From Scytalidium lignicola (taxonomy: Eukaryota; Ascomycota; Leotiomycetes), in contig NCSJ02000184.1 of NCBI GenBank assembly GCA_002812745.2, positions 20,449 through 84,448 on the forward strand: a stretch of 64,000 nucleotides of DNA. Direction: 5' to 3'. Made by a program: the position numbers and the translations under genes. The notes below the pieces were generated by a model. It was not told the origin of the DNA, ran no database searches, and saw nothing but the letters and a program-made list of their open reading frames with translations. Below are positions 18,821 through 29,903 of the stretch, piece by piece (position 1 is the stretch's first letter; the number at the start of each line of letters is the position of its first letter).

Positions 18821-19249
18821 TCCGTACAACTGACGAGATAATACACTGAGGTAGAATTATTTTTTGGTTGGAGATTTAGTGTTGAGCTGAGGAAACATTA
18901 AAGAACTTTCCTCCCCCGGGTAAGAACTTCACAAGAATACATAGTCACTATGCATAGAATACTTTCTTAGGTGGATAATGGCACTACAATATTGTGAGAT
19001 CAGGGACCCAGGACTTTGGTTACGATCCTATCTTGTGGTTTTTTATTTTTGGAATAATTAATACTTTGTATATAAATACTAAGCCTAGCACGCCCCAATT
19101 CAACTGACTACAAAATTGTGGTCATCATCCTATCCCGTCCTATCCCGTCCAACGAAATATCATATTCCACCCTCAGCAAGGTCAGGACTACCATACCCAC
19201 TGGACGCGAATGACTACTGCTGTGGATTGTGAGTTTATATATAGCCCTG

Positions 19250-19860
19250 GTATGGTAAACACAGCCATCGTAACTGCTGTTGGAAAAATTTTCCCTGAAG
19301 AAAGTCCTGCAATTTTCTGTCCTGGTCTTCCCATTATAGCTTACGCGCCTCCTCTAATTTTCTGTACGTAAGTACTATCGAGTCCTCAAATTTATTCACA
19401 AAAAATCATCTAGATAAGGAGAAACAAAAGATCTTACATAATTCCTTCTATTTTCTGTCATGTTCCTCTTATCGTAACCTACGCTCCTCCTCCATTCTTT
19501 GCTACTCTCAAGCCTTAAAATTTATTAACAAAAAATCATCAAGTAAATAAGAAGAAATAAAAGATCTTACATATTTCCAATTTTGGTATAGTAAACTCAG
19601 TCATCATAATTACTGATAGTAAGATTTTCCTTCAAGAAATTGCTTCCATCTTCTGTCATGTTCCTCCCATCGTAGCTTACGCCTCTCCTCAATTCTTTGC
19701 CACTCTCGAGCCCTAAAATTTATTAACGAAAAATCATCAAGGAGATAAGGGGGAAAGAAAGGATCATACAAAAGTATACGATGGGCAGCATAGATCGCAG
19801 CTCCAGAGCCGTACAAGCAAACAAGAAATCTGGGGCTTCCGAGGGATATCATTGTTGTAT
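19250..19860 (-). repeat. Three degenerate tandem copies of an ORF-like unit
   Basis: A conserved block (AATTTATT[C/A]AC[A/G]AAAAATCATC on the + strand) occurs at about 19389, 19509 and 19717, each preceded by a similar CTTACGC/CTACGC...CTCCTC segment. Only the rightmost copy keeps an open minus-strand frame (19852-19610, 80 aa, with LLDDFSLINFRAREWQRIEE). The other two contain stops and shifts. Spacing is irregular (about 120 and 208 bp), so the array has decayed. Confidence 0.65.
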
Positions 19861-20349
19861 GATCACGAACAATGAGAAGTTGTGTTGTGTTGTGTTAACG
19901 GAGTCGGATTGAGTTGGGTTATGTTATTGAGTTTAAGTTTGATGAGTTTGAGTTTGAGTTTGAGTCTAAGTGTGAATTAGAAGTGTGTTTTATGAGTCTG
20001 AATTATGTTTGCGAACAAAGAAACCTTGGATTATTCATAGGGCCTTTTATAAGTCAAAATAGGTGCCAGTCGATATGGAAATTGGTTGAGCACCTTGATT
20101 GGCATGTAGGCTGTTATTTGCATACTTTTGATTGGCCCGTGAATCTTGTACTAAGGATGTGATTGGTTGTCTAAAGCCCCCCAGTCGCTGCCTAAGCCAA
20201 CTCTCAGGGACCCGCCAATGAGATCCCATGGCGCTTGAGCTTGTCGGGTAGAACCTTAATGGGTAGGAATATGGACCAATCATGTTTATTGATGACGTTA
20301 ATCAACCTATTAAAATCCGGGCTTGGAAGTGTAATCTACGCTAGGCCAG

Positions 20350-20567
20350 CACGTGATCAGAGAGGAAACTTTCAAGATCACGCAAAAATCTAAGTTTACA
20401 CTGATATAACAGTTTGTACTAAGCATTGGTCCACAACTACTCTCTTTTACAAGGAGATATTACATGTGTTGATAATTGATTAATTGTCTAAAAATTTTCT
20501 TGTTGTTAGGCTTTCCGTAAGTCACGTGATATAGTTATCGTGTGACTGCACGCGATTATTACACGTG
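20350..20567. promoter_or_regulatory. Cluster of three CACGTGAT sites
   Basis: CACGTG cores at 20350-20355, 20523-20528 and 20562-20567, all followed by AT, lie within about 220 bp and 590-800 bp upstream of the acetyltransferase gene. CACGTG is the E-box bound by fungal bHLH factors (Cbf1/Pho4/SREBP type). Occupancy is unproven. Confidence 0.45.
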
Positions 20568-21154
20568 ATCATGCCAAGTCAGGAAAACTAAAGCTCAAAT
20601 TTGTGTGAATGATAGATGCCGGCAATTTTATTATTGTCAAAATCTGATGCGATATTTTTGACCTTTTGTACTGACTTGATCGTCGCCTTAAGTGTGATGC
20701 TACGTAAGTCCGTAATCCAGCTACCAGCTGTTTGTATCCGGTCACATGTATTTTGGATCAGGTGTTTACACGTACTATTCAACTAGTCCTAATTAGGGAT
20801 AGTAATAAAGCCTTAGGTATCAGCTTACTTCTCTGTTACGGCTCGGTCTAACATTATTCCGATCACCGGATTCCTTCGAGGATAAGGCTTTAGTGGGAAA
20901 CTGTAACTACCGTTACCTCCAGCCTTCTCAACCCGCAACCCCAGCCTGTCGAGAGCCTGTCAGCCTCCTCTCGACAACATTCAAGATCCCAGAGCCTCGG
21001 GGGTAACTGGGTGGAAATTCAGACTCAATCAAGACGCAAATCTCGAACCGGAGTGGCACACTGAGCTCAATTGCCAAAAGACTTTCTTCTACCCATCTCT
21101 AACCTACATATACCCACCAGCTCCACTACCAAGTCTCCCCTCCTTCTCTCGAAG

Positions 21155-22005
21155 ATGGATATTCGTCTCCTCCAACCCAGTGACATCCCCGCGGTGCAGC
21201 ATGCAAACATCACCAACCTGCCCGAGAACTACTTCATGAAATACTACCTCTACCATGCGCTCTCATGGCCGCAGCTGTCATACGTCGCCGTCGATGTGTC
21301 ACGGCCGAAGAAGAGCGAATATGATTACCCGCGTATTGTAGGCTATGTATTGGCGAAGATGGAGGAGGATCCGCCTGATGGAGTGCAGCATGGACATATT
21401 ACCAGCTTGAGTGTTATGCGGACACATAGGCGTTTGGGGATTGCGGAGAAATTGATGAGGCAGAGTCGTGAGTTTCCTCTCTCTCCCTCCATCTGGCTCG
21501 TTTTGTTTCTTCTATCTATCCTTCAGTTATGCCTATATTGTGGACAGAACCAGTCTGTAGAAGTCTCTGCCTTGATTTCATTTCGTTTCCTTCCTTGTTA
21601 TTTCTTTCATTTCCTCGTCTAAGCTGGCTAACATTCCACCTAGAACGAGCAATGGTTGAGACCTACGGCGCGCAGTACGTCTCATTACACGTCCGTGTCT
21701 CCAATGGTGCCGCCCTGCACCTCTACCGCGACACGCTAGGCTTCCAGACAGAGAAGATCGAGTCAAAGTATTATGCTGACGGCGAGGATGCCTACTCTAT
21801 GAAGCTGGACCTGGGGTTTATCAGGGAGCAGCTCCTCGACGAAGAGGACTCTGATCATGAGGATAAGGATGAAGGAGAGCCTGTAGGTAGTCTGGGTAAA
21901 GCAGGTGGGGATGGACCTACTAAGGAGAAGAAGAGGAAAGTTAAGGTTGGGAGAGGGCTAGGTGTTGGCGAGCTGGTGGAGAGGAATGAGAGCCAGAAAG
22001 CTTAG
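21155..22005 (+). CDS. ARD1: N-terminal acetyltransferase A catalytic subunit (Ard1/Naa10)
   Basis: Two exons (21155-21467 and 21644-22005), 224 aa, starting [20 protein letters not shown]. The GNAT fold is intact: [20 protein letters not shown] substrate loop, [20 protein letters not shown] with the acetyl-CoA-binding RxxGxA/G pyrophosphate loop, then [20 protein letters not shown] and [15 protein letters not shown]. The NatA complex acetylates N-termini co-translationally at the ribosome together with Naa15, which is not in this window. The C-terminal tail after about residue 170 is acidic then basic, as usual for fungal Naa10. The 176-bp intron interrupts the codon for the Gln after RQS. 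Confidence 0.95.
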
Positions 22006-22630
22006 GTTGTTATGTGTGATATTTGGATGATGTGTGATTCAGGGGGGGTAAAAACGGAAGGATGCATGGGTGGAGTTTAAAAAAGAATATAGGGTCTTTC
22101 TGGGTGCATAGATTGGCCACGCCTTTTTTTTTAGGTTACAACTCNTTTTTTACGAGTTCATGTTCATATGAAGATCTCGGGTCGAGAAATGTTCAGAACG
22201 GGTAAATTAAAAATAAAGTTATGATATAGATGGACTAGTTCAGATATACCAGGGTAGATAGGAAGATCTATGAGGAAAGATTGAACACTATTTGAGGCTT
22301 TGAAATCGATTTGCCTTGGGTCTATGTTGCTGTGAACCTAAAAGTATATTTCACGGAAAGGGCTGTACAGATGATTGTATGTTGCAACAAATGGGAATCG
22401 GATACATCCAAAAAGATTCAGAAGATTACCACCCGTTACTAAATCCAGCAATCTTTACATGTTCAAAATGAATTTTCGGGCAATTGTCAATTTGTCACTG
22501 ATGCAACAGAAAGAATTTGAAAAATGTTTTTTAGAAACAGCCTATTTATTATACTAGTGTACAACGCATTCCCATCGCAGAAACTTTGTCAATATCCCTA
22601 ATCCCCTCTAAAATCTGGATTGGGAAAGCT
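22006..22630. other. Convergent intergenic region
   Basis: 625 bp of AT-rich 3' sequence between two convergent genes, with one N at 22145 before a T run. No gene is supported. Confidence 0.45.
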
Positions 22631-23365
22631 CTAGTCAAATGGGTTGGTGTGTGTTCCCCACCAAGTGAGGAAGAGGGATAGGCCGACTGTCTCGAAGACA
22701 CGGGCTACTGCTCCAACGGCGACGGTGTCCAATGGCCGCTTCTCGGTGAAGATCTGGGCAATGAACTAGAATTTCATCGTTAGCATGTTTCACAACATAC
22801 CGGAACATGGTCTACAAGGAACAACATACAGAAGGAGCTGATGATGCCATAAAGATCAAACTGCCCAGATATGCAGCACCCTTATAGCTCAGAGTTCCTG
22901 TAGCATTGATCAATGCACCAACACCGTAGCTTTGGACTGCGCTTCCAACAAGACTGGTTCCCCAGGCTGCGGCAGCCGAGGCAGTTTCCTTGCTCTTGAT
23001 GAACTCTTCCTTGGAGTTCGCCGCCAAGGCACGGTGGTAGGTGTCACCGAAGACTGGGCCTAGGATAGCTAAGCTGGCGGCATGGTTGAAGACAGTGCCA
23101 AGTGCAATGGCAGAGGGCTTGACGGGTGGAAGATCTAGGGAAAGCGACGCGTTAGTAGGCCCATTGTTAAAAGTTATATTCCATTGTTGGAGCTTTGAAT
23201 TAAAAGCCGTAAAAGATTGGATATCAACATTGAGGATTGAGACTCGAAGATGAAAGCGCTGATAGCCTGAGATCAGGTTATAGATGAATGACGTAGCCAT
23301 CTATCCAGACACGGGAATGGAAAATTCAATGAAGCACTAGGGATATACATACAGTGAAGAGACAT
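22631..23365 (-). CDS. Small DUF1761-like membrane protein
   Basis: Proposed exons 23365-23353 (13 nt), 23134-22830 and 22765-22631 encode 150 aa. The product starts MSLHYLPPVKPSAIALGTVF, followed by NHAASLAILGPVFGDTYHRAL. Three further hydrophobic segments follow (AWGTSLVGSAVQSYGVGALI; GAAYLGSLIFMASSAPS; VGLSLFLTWWGTHTNPFD). The N-terminal NH...LGPVFGDTY pattern and four-helix layout fit DUF1761 proteins of fungi; function is unknown. The tiny first exon is chosen because GTATGT follows ATGTCTCTTCACT, and a clear branch site (ACTAACGCG) and TTTCCCTAG precede the second exon. Confidence 0.78.
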
Positions 23366-24791
23366 GATTGTAAGGTTGTTGAGACTTGTCTATCTGAAGT
23401 CACAGGATGAGCTGGCTTGAGATGTATATTGTTAGGAGGATGGGTAAGGGAAGACAAGCTATATATACGAGCAAGTAGTGGGGACAGGCTTGGGACTGTA
23501 CGGTGGTTAACGTGCAGGAGGTATTCCTTGGTGCAGCGCAAATATATAACGTCATAGCCTGGTGAGTAGTGACTTTCATTTCCTGCCGCCCTTGCGGTGG
23601 AGTTGGGTATCCCTGCACCGAGAATTCGTGAATGCCCATTAAGGCTTCAGACATGGCGTTTCCAGCGTGAATCCTGTCTGCCATTGTGGGATTGTTGCAT
23701 CTACAGTCTCACTTTACGGGCGCTCTGTCCTGTGTGTTGCTTGGGCCGTCCATCCGGTCTGGCCAGACCCCTCTGTCTCTCGTCCCTGCAGCCAGATCAA
23801 CCACTCTTGATGATTATAACCATCACTAACCATCTATCCATTGTGAGTCTAGGATTGTATCTTGTACTTATTCTGCCAATTCTCCCAGATAAAATTGCTC
23901 TCTTCCTGATATTCTTCAGCTCCGTACACGTTCTCGAATACAACACACATCCCCGGCACCACAAGTCGTTCGTGCGGGGCAACAAAAGAAGTTAACTCTG
24001 GGGACGATCTAGCTGACGTCACTTTATGGCCAGAGCTTCCGCGCTTGGTCCAGATCGTCCCAGATCATTCCGGATCCATGACCCAGTGGGATTGGTTGAG
24101 CTCAACGCCGTGCAATTACATAATAACGTCACGTGAATCTGGCAATACCCTCTGTCCCTAATTTGTTTTCCTTTTCTTTGGATGCTTCGATTTAGGAGAA
24201 TGGAATATTGAGTAGCTTGGATGGAGCTGTTGAGGCTGTCCCTGATGCGCAAGATAAAATGGTCTATGTAGCAAAGACACATATTACATCCGGGAACCCT
24301 TAAGATCCATTGGCGAAATTCCCCCCCTGCAAAACAGCAACTGTTAAAGCCCTGTTAGAATCTCTTCTTCAACCGTCCCTCGAAATGGGAAATAGTATCC
24401 TTTCTTTACTATTCGAACCAAAGCACAAATGTGACTTGATATTCTGAGCGTAGCATCTCGTCCTTCCCCTTTTCCTGACAGCGTACTGCATGTGCATTGC
24501 CCACGTGGAAGCTCTTCGTCAAGAGGCCCTGGCAACTCAAAGACCCTAGGACGGACGTGCATACATATATACATATATCTCCGTTTTAAAATCCAAGGGA
24601 CCTAAGAGATCCTAAAGCAATATGCGGAGCGTCATCACTGTAAACAAACTCATGTAAGCTTGCCTGCAATTCTCATTCTTCTCTTAAGCTATTTTTCTGT
24701 CTCATCTCTCAAGCATAAGCGACTCAAACTCACTTACCCCTCTAGTTTCTCACTGTTCATCGTAACTCTCTTCGTCACCTTCCGTGTATTG
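23366..24791. other. Divergent intergenic region
   Basis: 1.4 kb between divergent genes, with CACGTG cores near 24133 and 24504. Short open frames lack any recognisable content. A pyrimidine-rich stretch just before 24792 is probably the leader of the downstream gene. Confidence 0.45.
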
Positions 24792-26093
24792 ATGGGTGAG
24801 TCTGCGCGAATGGGAAAACCAGAGCGACATATCAAATACACCACCATCACGGGTTACTTCCTTCAAGATGCACCAGCTACAAACCCCGCGGCACTCGACT
24901 ATGTGAGGACCAAATCACTCCTAGCTACCCCAGCTCATGGAAACACCTCAAATAGCTAATCACTTATATATTAATTCTAGACATCCACCAACTTTGGCTT
25001 GATCGATCGACGGTATAGCATAGATGCCGAGTTCGATCCGAAAAGAACGAAGACGCAGTGGCAAAGGTTTGAGTATCTGGTTAATAAGCTGAATAAGGAT
25101 AGCGAAGAGGGAGTTCAATATAAAGTCCTATTCAGTAAGTTTCCCTCTTTTTATCGTCACGCTATGAATAAAAGCTAATACCTTACGTAGTGGGTCGTCA
25201 CGGTCAAGGTGATCACAATGTCGCTGAGGCATTCTATGGTAGTGAGGCTTGGGATGTGAGTTTCATGTCTATTCCCTTCAAGCTTATGCTAATAGACGTT
25301 ATATAGTGTTACTGGTCCCTGCAGGATGGAAATGACACAACCACGTAAATTTTCCTCCTATTTTACGCATCTTGATCAACGTACTGACTTCGAGCTCTAG
25401 CTGGGCTGATGCAGACCTCACCTCCAAAGGCCGCGACGAAGCAATAAAGGGCAACAAGTTCTGGTCCAGCCTTCTAGCCACGCAATTTACCCCGGCTCCC
25501 GAATCCTATTATGTCTCTCCTCTAACCCGATGTCTGGAAACTTGCCGGTTAACATTCAACCCACTCACTCTCCCTTCCGATCGTCCCTTCAAACCAACCA
25601 TCAAGGAACTCTTTAGAGAAGTGATCGGTGTGCATACGTGCGATCGACGTAGTACAAAAAACCATATCCACGAACAGTATCCCGAATGGGTGATAGAGGA
25701 AGGGTTTACTGAGGAGGATGAGCTGTGGAAGAGTGATGAGCGGGAGACGGCAGATGGGATGGACATTCGGACTCGCGTTGTGCTTGATGATGTGTTCAAC
25801 CATGACAAAAACACATGGATTTCCATCACGAGCCATAGTGGTGAAATTGCTAGTATCCTACGAGGTAAGCCTTCTTCTCATTCCTTGGCTTTATTGGCTC
25901 TTTATGCTTGATCGTCTATTATACTGATATCTTCAAAGTCCTGGAACATAGGGAATTTAACTTAGGTACCGGTCAAGCTATTCCTGTGCTCGTTAAAGCT
26001 GAAATAGTGGAGGGACATTCTACAATTCCTTCCGGCCCTCCTCAAACAACTGTCTCAACATGTTCAGCGCCACCTGCAGCGAGAACTCCTTAA
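24792..26093 (+). CDS. Histidine phosphatase superfamily (phosphoglycerate mutase-like) protein
   Basis: Six exons (24792-24902, 24981-25134, 25191-25255, 25307-25344, 25401-25864, 25939-26093) join in frame to 328 aa. The catalytic RHG motif reads MGRHGQGDHNVAEAFYG and is encoded across the exon 2/3 junction. The second catalytic His is in WISITSHSGEIASILR, and SPLTRCLETCRLTF gives the usual Arg-containing helix. The family includes yeast Pmu1-type phosphomutase-like phosphatases of broad specificity; substrate is not inferable. The ATG at 24810 is an alternative start 6 codons downstream. There is no signal peptide, so a cytosolic location is likely. Confidence 0.88.
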
Positions 26094-26264
26094 TGAAAGC
26101 GGATTTGTGTAACATTTAGACTGTAACTTAGATAANTTTTTTTATGTATACATAATTCTATATAATACAGAGGTATCTCTCTATCGACCCCATCTATATA
26201 GTATAGTTACACTGCACTAAATATATAAAGCCCACCGGGAGCATGTATAATACAGAGCACCCGC

Positions 26265-28241
26265 CTACTTAGCTAGAAACCGTTGAAAAGCCTTATGGTC
26301 TATCGTGATATTTCCCACAGCCTTCAACTTCTTCCTCCCTTCTTTCTGCTTTTCTAATAACTTTCTCCGCCTCGAAACATCGCTGGCATGCAACTTGGCC
26401 AACACATCCTTTCTGAATGGCTTAATTGTCTCTCTAGCTACGATCCTCCGTCCTGCCACAGCTTGAATGACCACCTCGTACATCTGTCGATCGACATGTT
26501 CTTTGAACTTCGTGACCCACTGTCGTCCAATTTTTTCGACCTGGGAAGAGTGCACAACACGGGATACAGCATCTACAGGGACCTTATTGACATGGAGTTG
26601 CATCTTGACAATGTTACTCCTGCGCCAGCCAGCGTCCTCGTAGTCAAGACTGGCATAACCTTTCGTAGCACCCTTTAACCTACCGAAGAAATCATCGACT
26701 AGTTGAGCGAGTGGAATGTCGTACTTGAGAATAACTTGAGTAGAAGTGAAGAAATTTATCTCTTTCTGCTCTCCACGGTTAGCCTCACAAAGCTCGATCA
26801 CCTTCCCAAGATACTCCTCTGGCAGTGTTATAGTGGCAGATACGTAGGGTTCTTGAAGCTCTGATACCCGTGTGTGTGTTGCATCCATATCAGGGAATTC
26901 AGCAGGATTCTGGATAACTGTTTCGGTTCCATCATTCCAGAGAACTTTGAATGGGACTGTTGGAGGAGTAATGATGATGCTTGCCCCGTGCTCCTGGCGA
27001 AGACGGTCTTCAAACACCGAACAATGCAATGTCCCTAGAAATCCTAGTCGCCAGCCCGCTCCTAGAGCCTCGGAGGACTCTTTCTGAAGAGTGACGCTGC
27101 GATCATTCAATACAATCTGATTAATACTATCCTCCAAATGTCCATGATCACTCTGATCAACCGGGAAGGCAGCTACAAACACCATGGACTTTGGTTCTTC
27201 GAAGCCAGGATACGGCTGAACTAAGTTCTCTGAACCGACTGTGGTAAAAGTATCTCCGCTCAGAGCCTCCTGACTCTTCTTCATTCCAGGGTTAAAGTAG
27301 ATATAGCCTACTTGACCGGCACGGATAACATTTTGTGGCGTCTGTTCTGGATACATGACGCCAACCTCTCCGACAAAATACTTCTTCCCTGTGGCAAAAG
27401 ATACTACATGGTCACCAGCTTTAACCTCTCCATCGAAAATTCGAACTAGTAGAATAACGCCTTTGTAATTGTCGTACCATGAATCAACAAGAAGCAGCCG
27501 AAGAGGTTTTGTACGGTCCCCAATTGGAGCAGGAATTTGCTTAATAACGTTCGGCAGGATTCCCTCCACATTAAGCCCAGTCTTCGCAGAAACAAGCACA
27601 GCGTTCTCTGGATCTAATTCAAATGCTGCCTTCATCTGCTCCAAAGCTCGAGGAGGATCAGCAGAGGGTAAGTCAACCTTGTTGATGACCGGAACGAGTG
27701 TCAAGCCCTGCGAGAAAGCTAGATAGAAGTTCGCGACAGTTTGCGCCTGTACTCCCTGACTTGCATCCACAAGGAGCAATGCCCCGCCACAGCTGGCATA
27801 AGATCTCGATACCTCTGCCCGAAAATCGACATGTCCGGGTGTGTCGACGAGGTGCAGCAGATAATCTTCTCCCTGGTAATTGTATATCATTGTGCAAGTC
27901 TGCGCCTTAACCGTAATTCCTCTTTCTCTCTCCACATCTAGCTTATCCAATATCTGTTTGTTCCCGCCCGGTTCAATTGTCCCCGTCAGCTCCAGTAATC
28001 GATCACTGAGGGTACTCTTGCCATGGTCGACATGGGCTACTATACAAAAGTTCCGAAATCGCTCAATTGGGATCGCTGAGATGCGGCGCTCAAGCTCCGA
28101 GACGGACTTCGAAGCTTGAGCCCATCGTGCTACCGATATAGTGAACCCACGCCGAATGATTCTAGACGAGTGAATCTGGTGAATAGGCCGAGGACCAACA
28201 AAGCTATAAAGCCTCAAAAATGGCAATAGACATCGCTGCAT
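26265..28241 (-). CDS. GUF1: Mitochondrial translation factor Guf1 (LepA/EF4 homologue)
   Basis: Single exon, 658 aa, close to the usual family length. A basic N-terminal presequence (about 45 residues) precedes the GTPase domain: P-loop [20 protein letters not shown], the T-containing ERGITVK switch, DTPGHVDF and NKVDLP. Then come EF-G-like domains II/III/V and the LepA-specific C-terminal domain, ending [20 protein letters not shown]. Guf1 back-translocates or remodels mitochondrial ribosomes and supports translation under suboptimal conditions. Its 5' end is only 204 bp from that of MAD2 on the opposite strand. Confidence 0.97.
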   Translation of the reverse strand: MQRCLLPFLRLYSFVGPRPIHQIHSSRIIRRGFTISVARWAQASKSVSELERRISAIPIERFRNFCIVAHVDHGKSTLSDRLLELTGTIEPGGNKQILDKLDVERERGITVKAQTCTMIYNYQGEDYLLHLVDTPGHVDFRAEVSRSYASCGGALLLVDASQGVQAQTVANFYLAFSQGLTLVPVINKVDLPSADPPRALEQMKAAFELDPENAVLVSAKTGLNVEGILPNVIKQIPAPIGDRTKPLRLLLVDSWYDNYKGVILLVRIFDGEVKAGDHVVSFATGKKYFVGEVGVMYPEQTPQNVIRAGQVGYIYFNPGMKKSQEALSGDTFTTVGSENLVQPYPGFEEPKSMVFVAAFPVDQSDHGHLEDSINQIVLNDRSVTLQKESSEALGAGWRLGFLGTLHCSVFEDRLRQEHGASIIITPPTVPFKVLWNDGTETVIQNPAEFPDMDATHTRVSELQEPYVSATITLPEEYLGKVIELCEANRGEQKEINFFTSTQVILKYDIPLAQLVDDFFGRLKGATKGYASLDYEDAGWRRSNIVKMQLHVNKVPVDAVSRVVHSSQVEKIGRQWVTKFKEHVDRQMYEVVIQAVAGRRIVARETIKPFRKDVLAKLHASDVSRRRKLLEKQKEGRKKLKAVGNITIDHKAFQRFLAK

Positions 28242-28445
28242 CCCATCAAGACTGCTATGAATTCATTGGTTTCGCAGATTCCACAACGTTATCCCAGAAT
28301 TAACTTATCGAGAAATTTCGCCTTTCAACTTTATCGAGGACGGGAGTTGCCGAACCCCCCGTCGCTGTAGCAACCAAGCATTTTCGATATCAGCGAAATC
28401 GACACTTTTTAATCTATACCACTGATATTCTGTAACACAAGTACC
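28242..28445. promoter_or_regulatory. Compact bidirectional promoter GUF1/MAD2
   Basis: 204 bp separate the divergent start codons of GUF1 and MAD2. Both promoters and leaders must lie here or overlap transcribed sequence. No obvious TATA box was seen; an AATCTATACCACT-type AT-rich stretch precedes MAD2. Confidence 0.7.
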
Positions 28446-29508
28446 ATGTCTGCTAGCAAAGGAAAAGACGAGCGAAAGGTGCACAAGCTAGCCCTGAAGG
28501 GTGAGTTTTTTTGTCTCTATATAGATCGCAAATCTAACAGAGATAGGCTCGGCAAGGCTCGTTGCGGAATTTGTGAGCCCCTTCCCTAGAATGCGAATAA
28601 TGAAGCAAGCTGGCTAACTAGTATAGTTCCAATTCTCGATAAACACAATACTGTATGAATCAATGTCTTAAAAGTGCAATTCGGGAAGCTAATTGCCACA
28701 CAAAGGTTTCAACGAGGAGTTTACCCCGCAGAGGACTTTACTGCGTAAGTTATCGAATGCTAAGATCTTAAGCCGTATGCTAACAAGATTACAGCGTCAA
28801 AAAATATGGCCTCACAATGCTGGGTCCGTTTACCTTAGTACCTATCAGGAAAAAACTCGGCTCATATATCTTGTAGTATCGAATGATGACCAAGTAAAGG
28901 CGTACATCAAGAAGATCATGTCACAGCTTGATAAATGGATGGTTGGAGGGAAGATCTCCAAGATGGTGGTTGTTATTACAAGCAAAGAAACTGGAGAACA
29001 TGTCGAAAGATGGCAGTTTGACGTAAGATTACAGTTTTTCAGATATGTCCGCTCCCGATCTAACGTGAGAGTATAGGTACAAATCTTCGGCAAAGGCCCC
29101 TCCAAAAAATCGTCCAAGAAAACAGCAGATAAAGAGAATGCTTCTCCTGGGTCCGTATACTCCAATAAGTCCTACACCGTACAGTGTTATAGCTTCTAGA
29201 AACTGGTACTGATAATTTCCAACAGAGAGGCAACAGATGCGCAACTGGAAAAGACTGAGAAAGAGATTCAGGATGAGATTCAATCGATTTTCCGACAAAT
29301 TACTGCCTCGGTGACATTTCTTCCTCAGTTGGACGGCGACTGTACATTCAATGTCCTCGTTTACGCAGATGCTGATTCTGAGGTACCTATGGAATGGGGT
29401 GATAGTGATGCAAAGGAGATTAAAAATGGGGAGAAGGTGCAGTTAAGAAGTTTCAGCACAAATAACCACCGCGTGGACACGCTAGTTAGCTACAGGCTTG
29501 CTGATTGA
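28446..29508 (+). CDS. MAD2: Spindle assembly checkpoint protein Mad2 (HORMA domain)
   Basis: Eight exons (28446-28500, 28547-28572, 28627-28652, 28706-28744, 28795-28823, 28877-29022, 29077-29150, 29226-29508) join in frame to 225 aa. Joined motifs are GSARLVAEFFQFSINTILFQ, VYPAEDFTAVKKYGLTMLVS, SKETGEHVERWQFDVQIFGK and a C-terminal safety-belt region ending VDTLVSYRLAD. Mad2 binds Mad1 and Cdc20 at unattached kinetochores. A Lys/Ser-rich insert (GPSKKSSKKTADKENASPG) lies in a loop between the HORMA core strands, as in several filamentous fungi. Introns are dense and small (46-75 bp), with exons as short as 26 bp. GUF1 is divergent upstream. Confidence 0.95.
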
Positions 29509-29903
29509 GGAGTCCTGTGCCGGGTGTAAGATTTTTGGCTTGGAGTTCTGGGCAATTTTATCTCTGTATCTTTACGAGGCTGGCTGGTGTTGGATTGCGG
29601 GGATAATGGGCACTTTTTTAGGATCTGAATTATTTATTTTCTCGACACTCTGGTTTACATACTGAGTTCGGTCAATATTAATTATGCTAAGACATAAGAT
29701 GATCTAGAATTGCTTTAGGGAGCCGTATTAATGATGAATGAACAAAGTATGATGGGACAAGCATACAAGCAAAAGTGCATACAGATTACTCTAGAAAACT
29801 CATCAACATAATTAAGACGTAGCTCAAAATATGTCAAAGTTTAACAGTCCTTTTCTTTAGGCTCTATATACAGTTAAGACATAAGAAATCTTGTAGCTGG
29901 GAT
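29509..29903. other. Convergent intergenic region
   Basis: 395 bp of AT-rich sequence containing the 3' UTRs of MAD2 and the convergent complex I subunit gene. Nothing else was seen. Confidence 0.45.

Larger units (their letters stand above)
18821..21154. other. Gene-poor island, right part, and promoter of the acetyltransferase gene
   Basis: No intact gene was found. It holds degenerate repeats at 19250-19860, a short TATCCCGTCC tandem near 19130, low-complexity GAGTTTGA repeats near 19930-19970, and a CACGTG cluster at 20350-20567. The last 300 bp before 21155 are CT-rich and probably form the 5' leader of the NAA10-like gene. Confidence 0.5.

Noticed and set aside
19914..20162. Plus-strand frame with alternating Phe/Glu
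   Set aside because: Low-complexity GAGTTTGA repeats produce the pattern; not a protein signature.
15273..21154. Possible CRISPR-like or regularly spaced repeat array in the gene-poor island
   Set aside because: Repeats are few, unequal in spacing and diverged, and the genome is fungal; not a CRISPR array.
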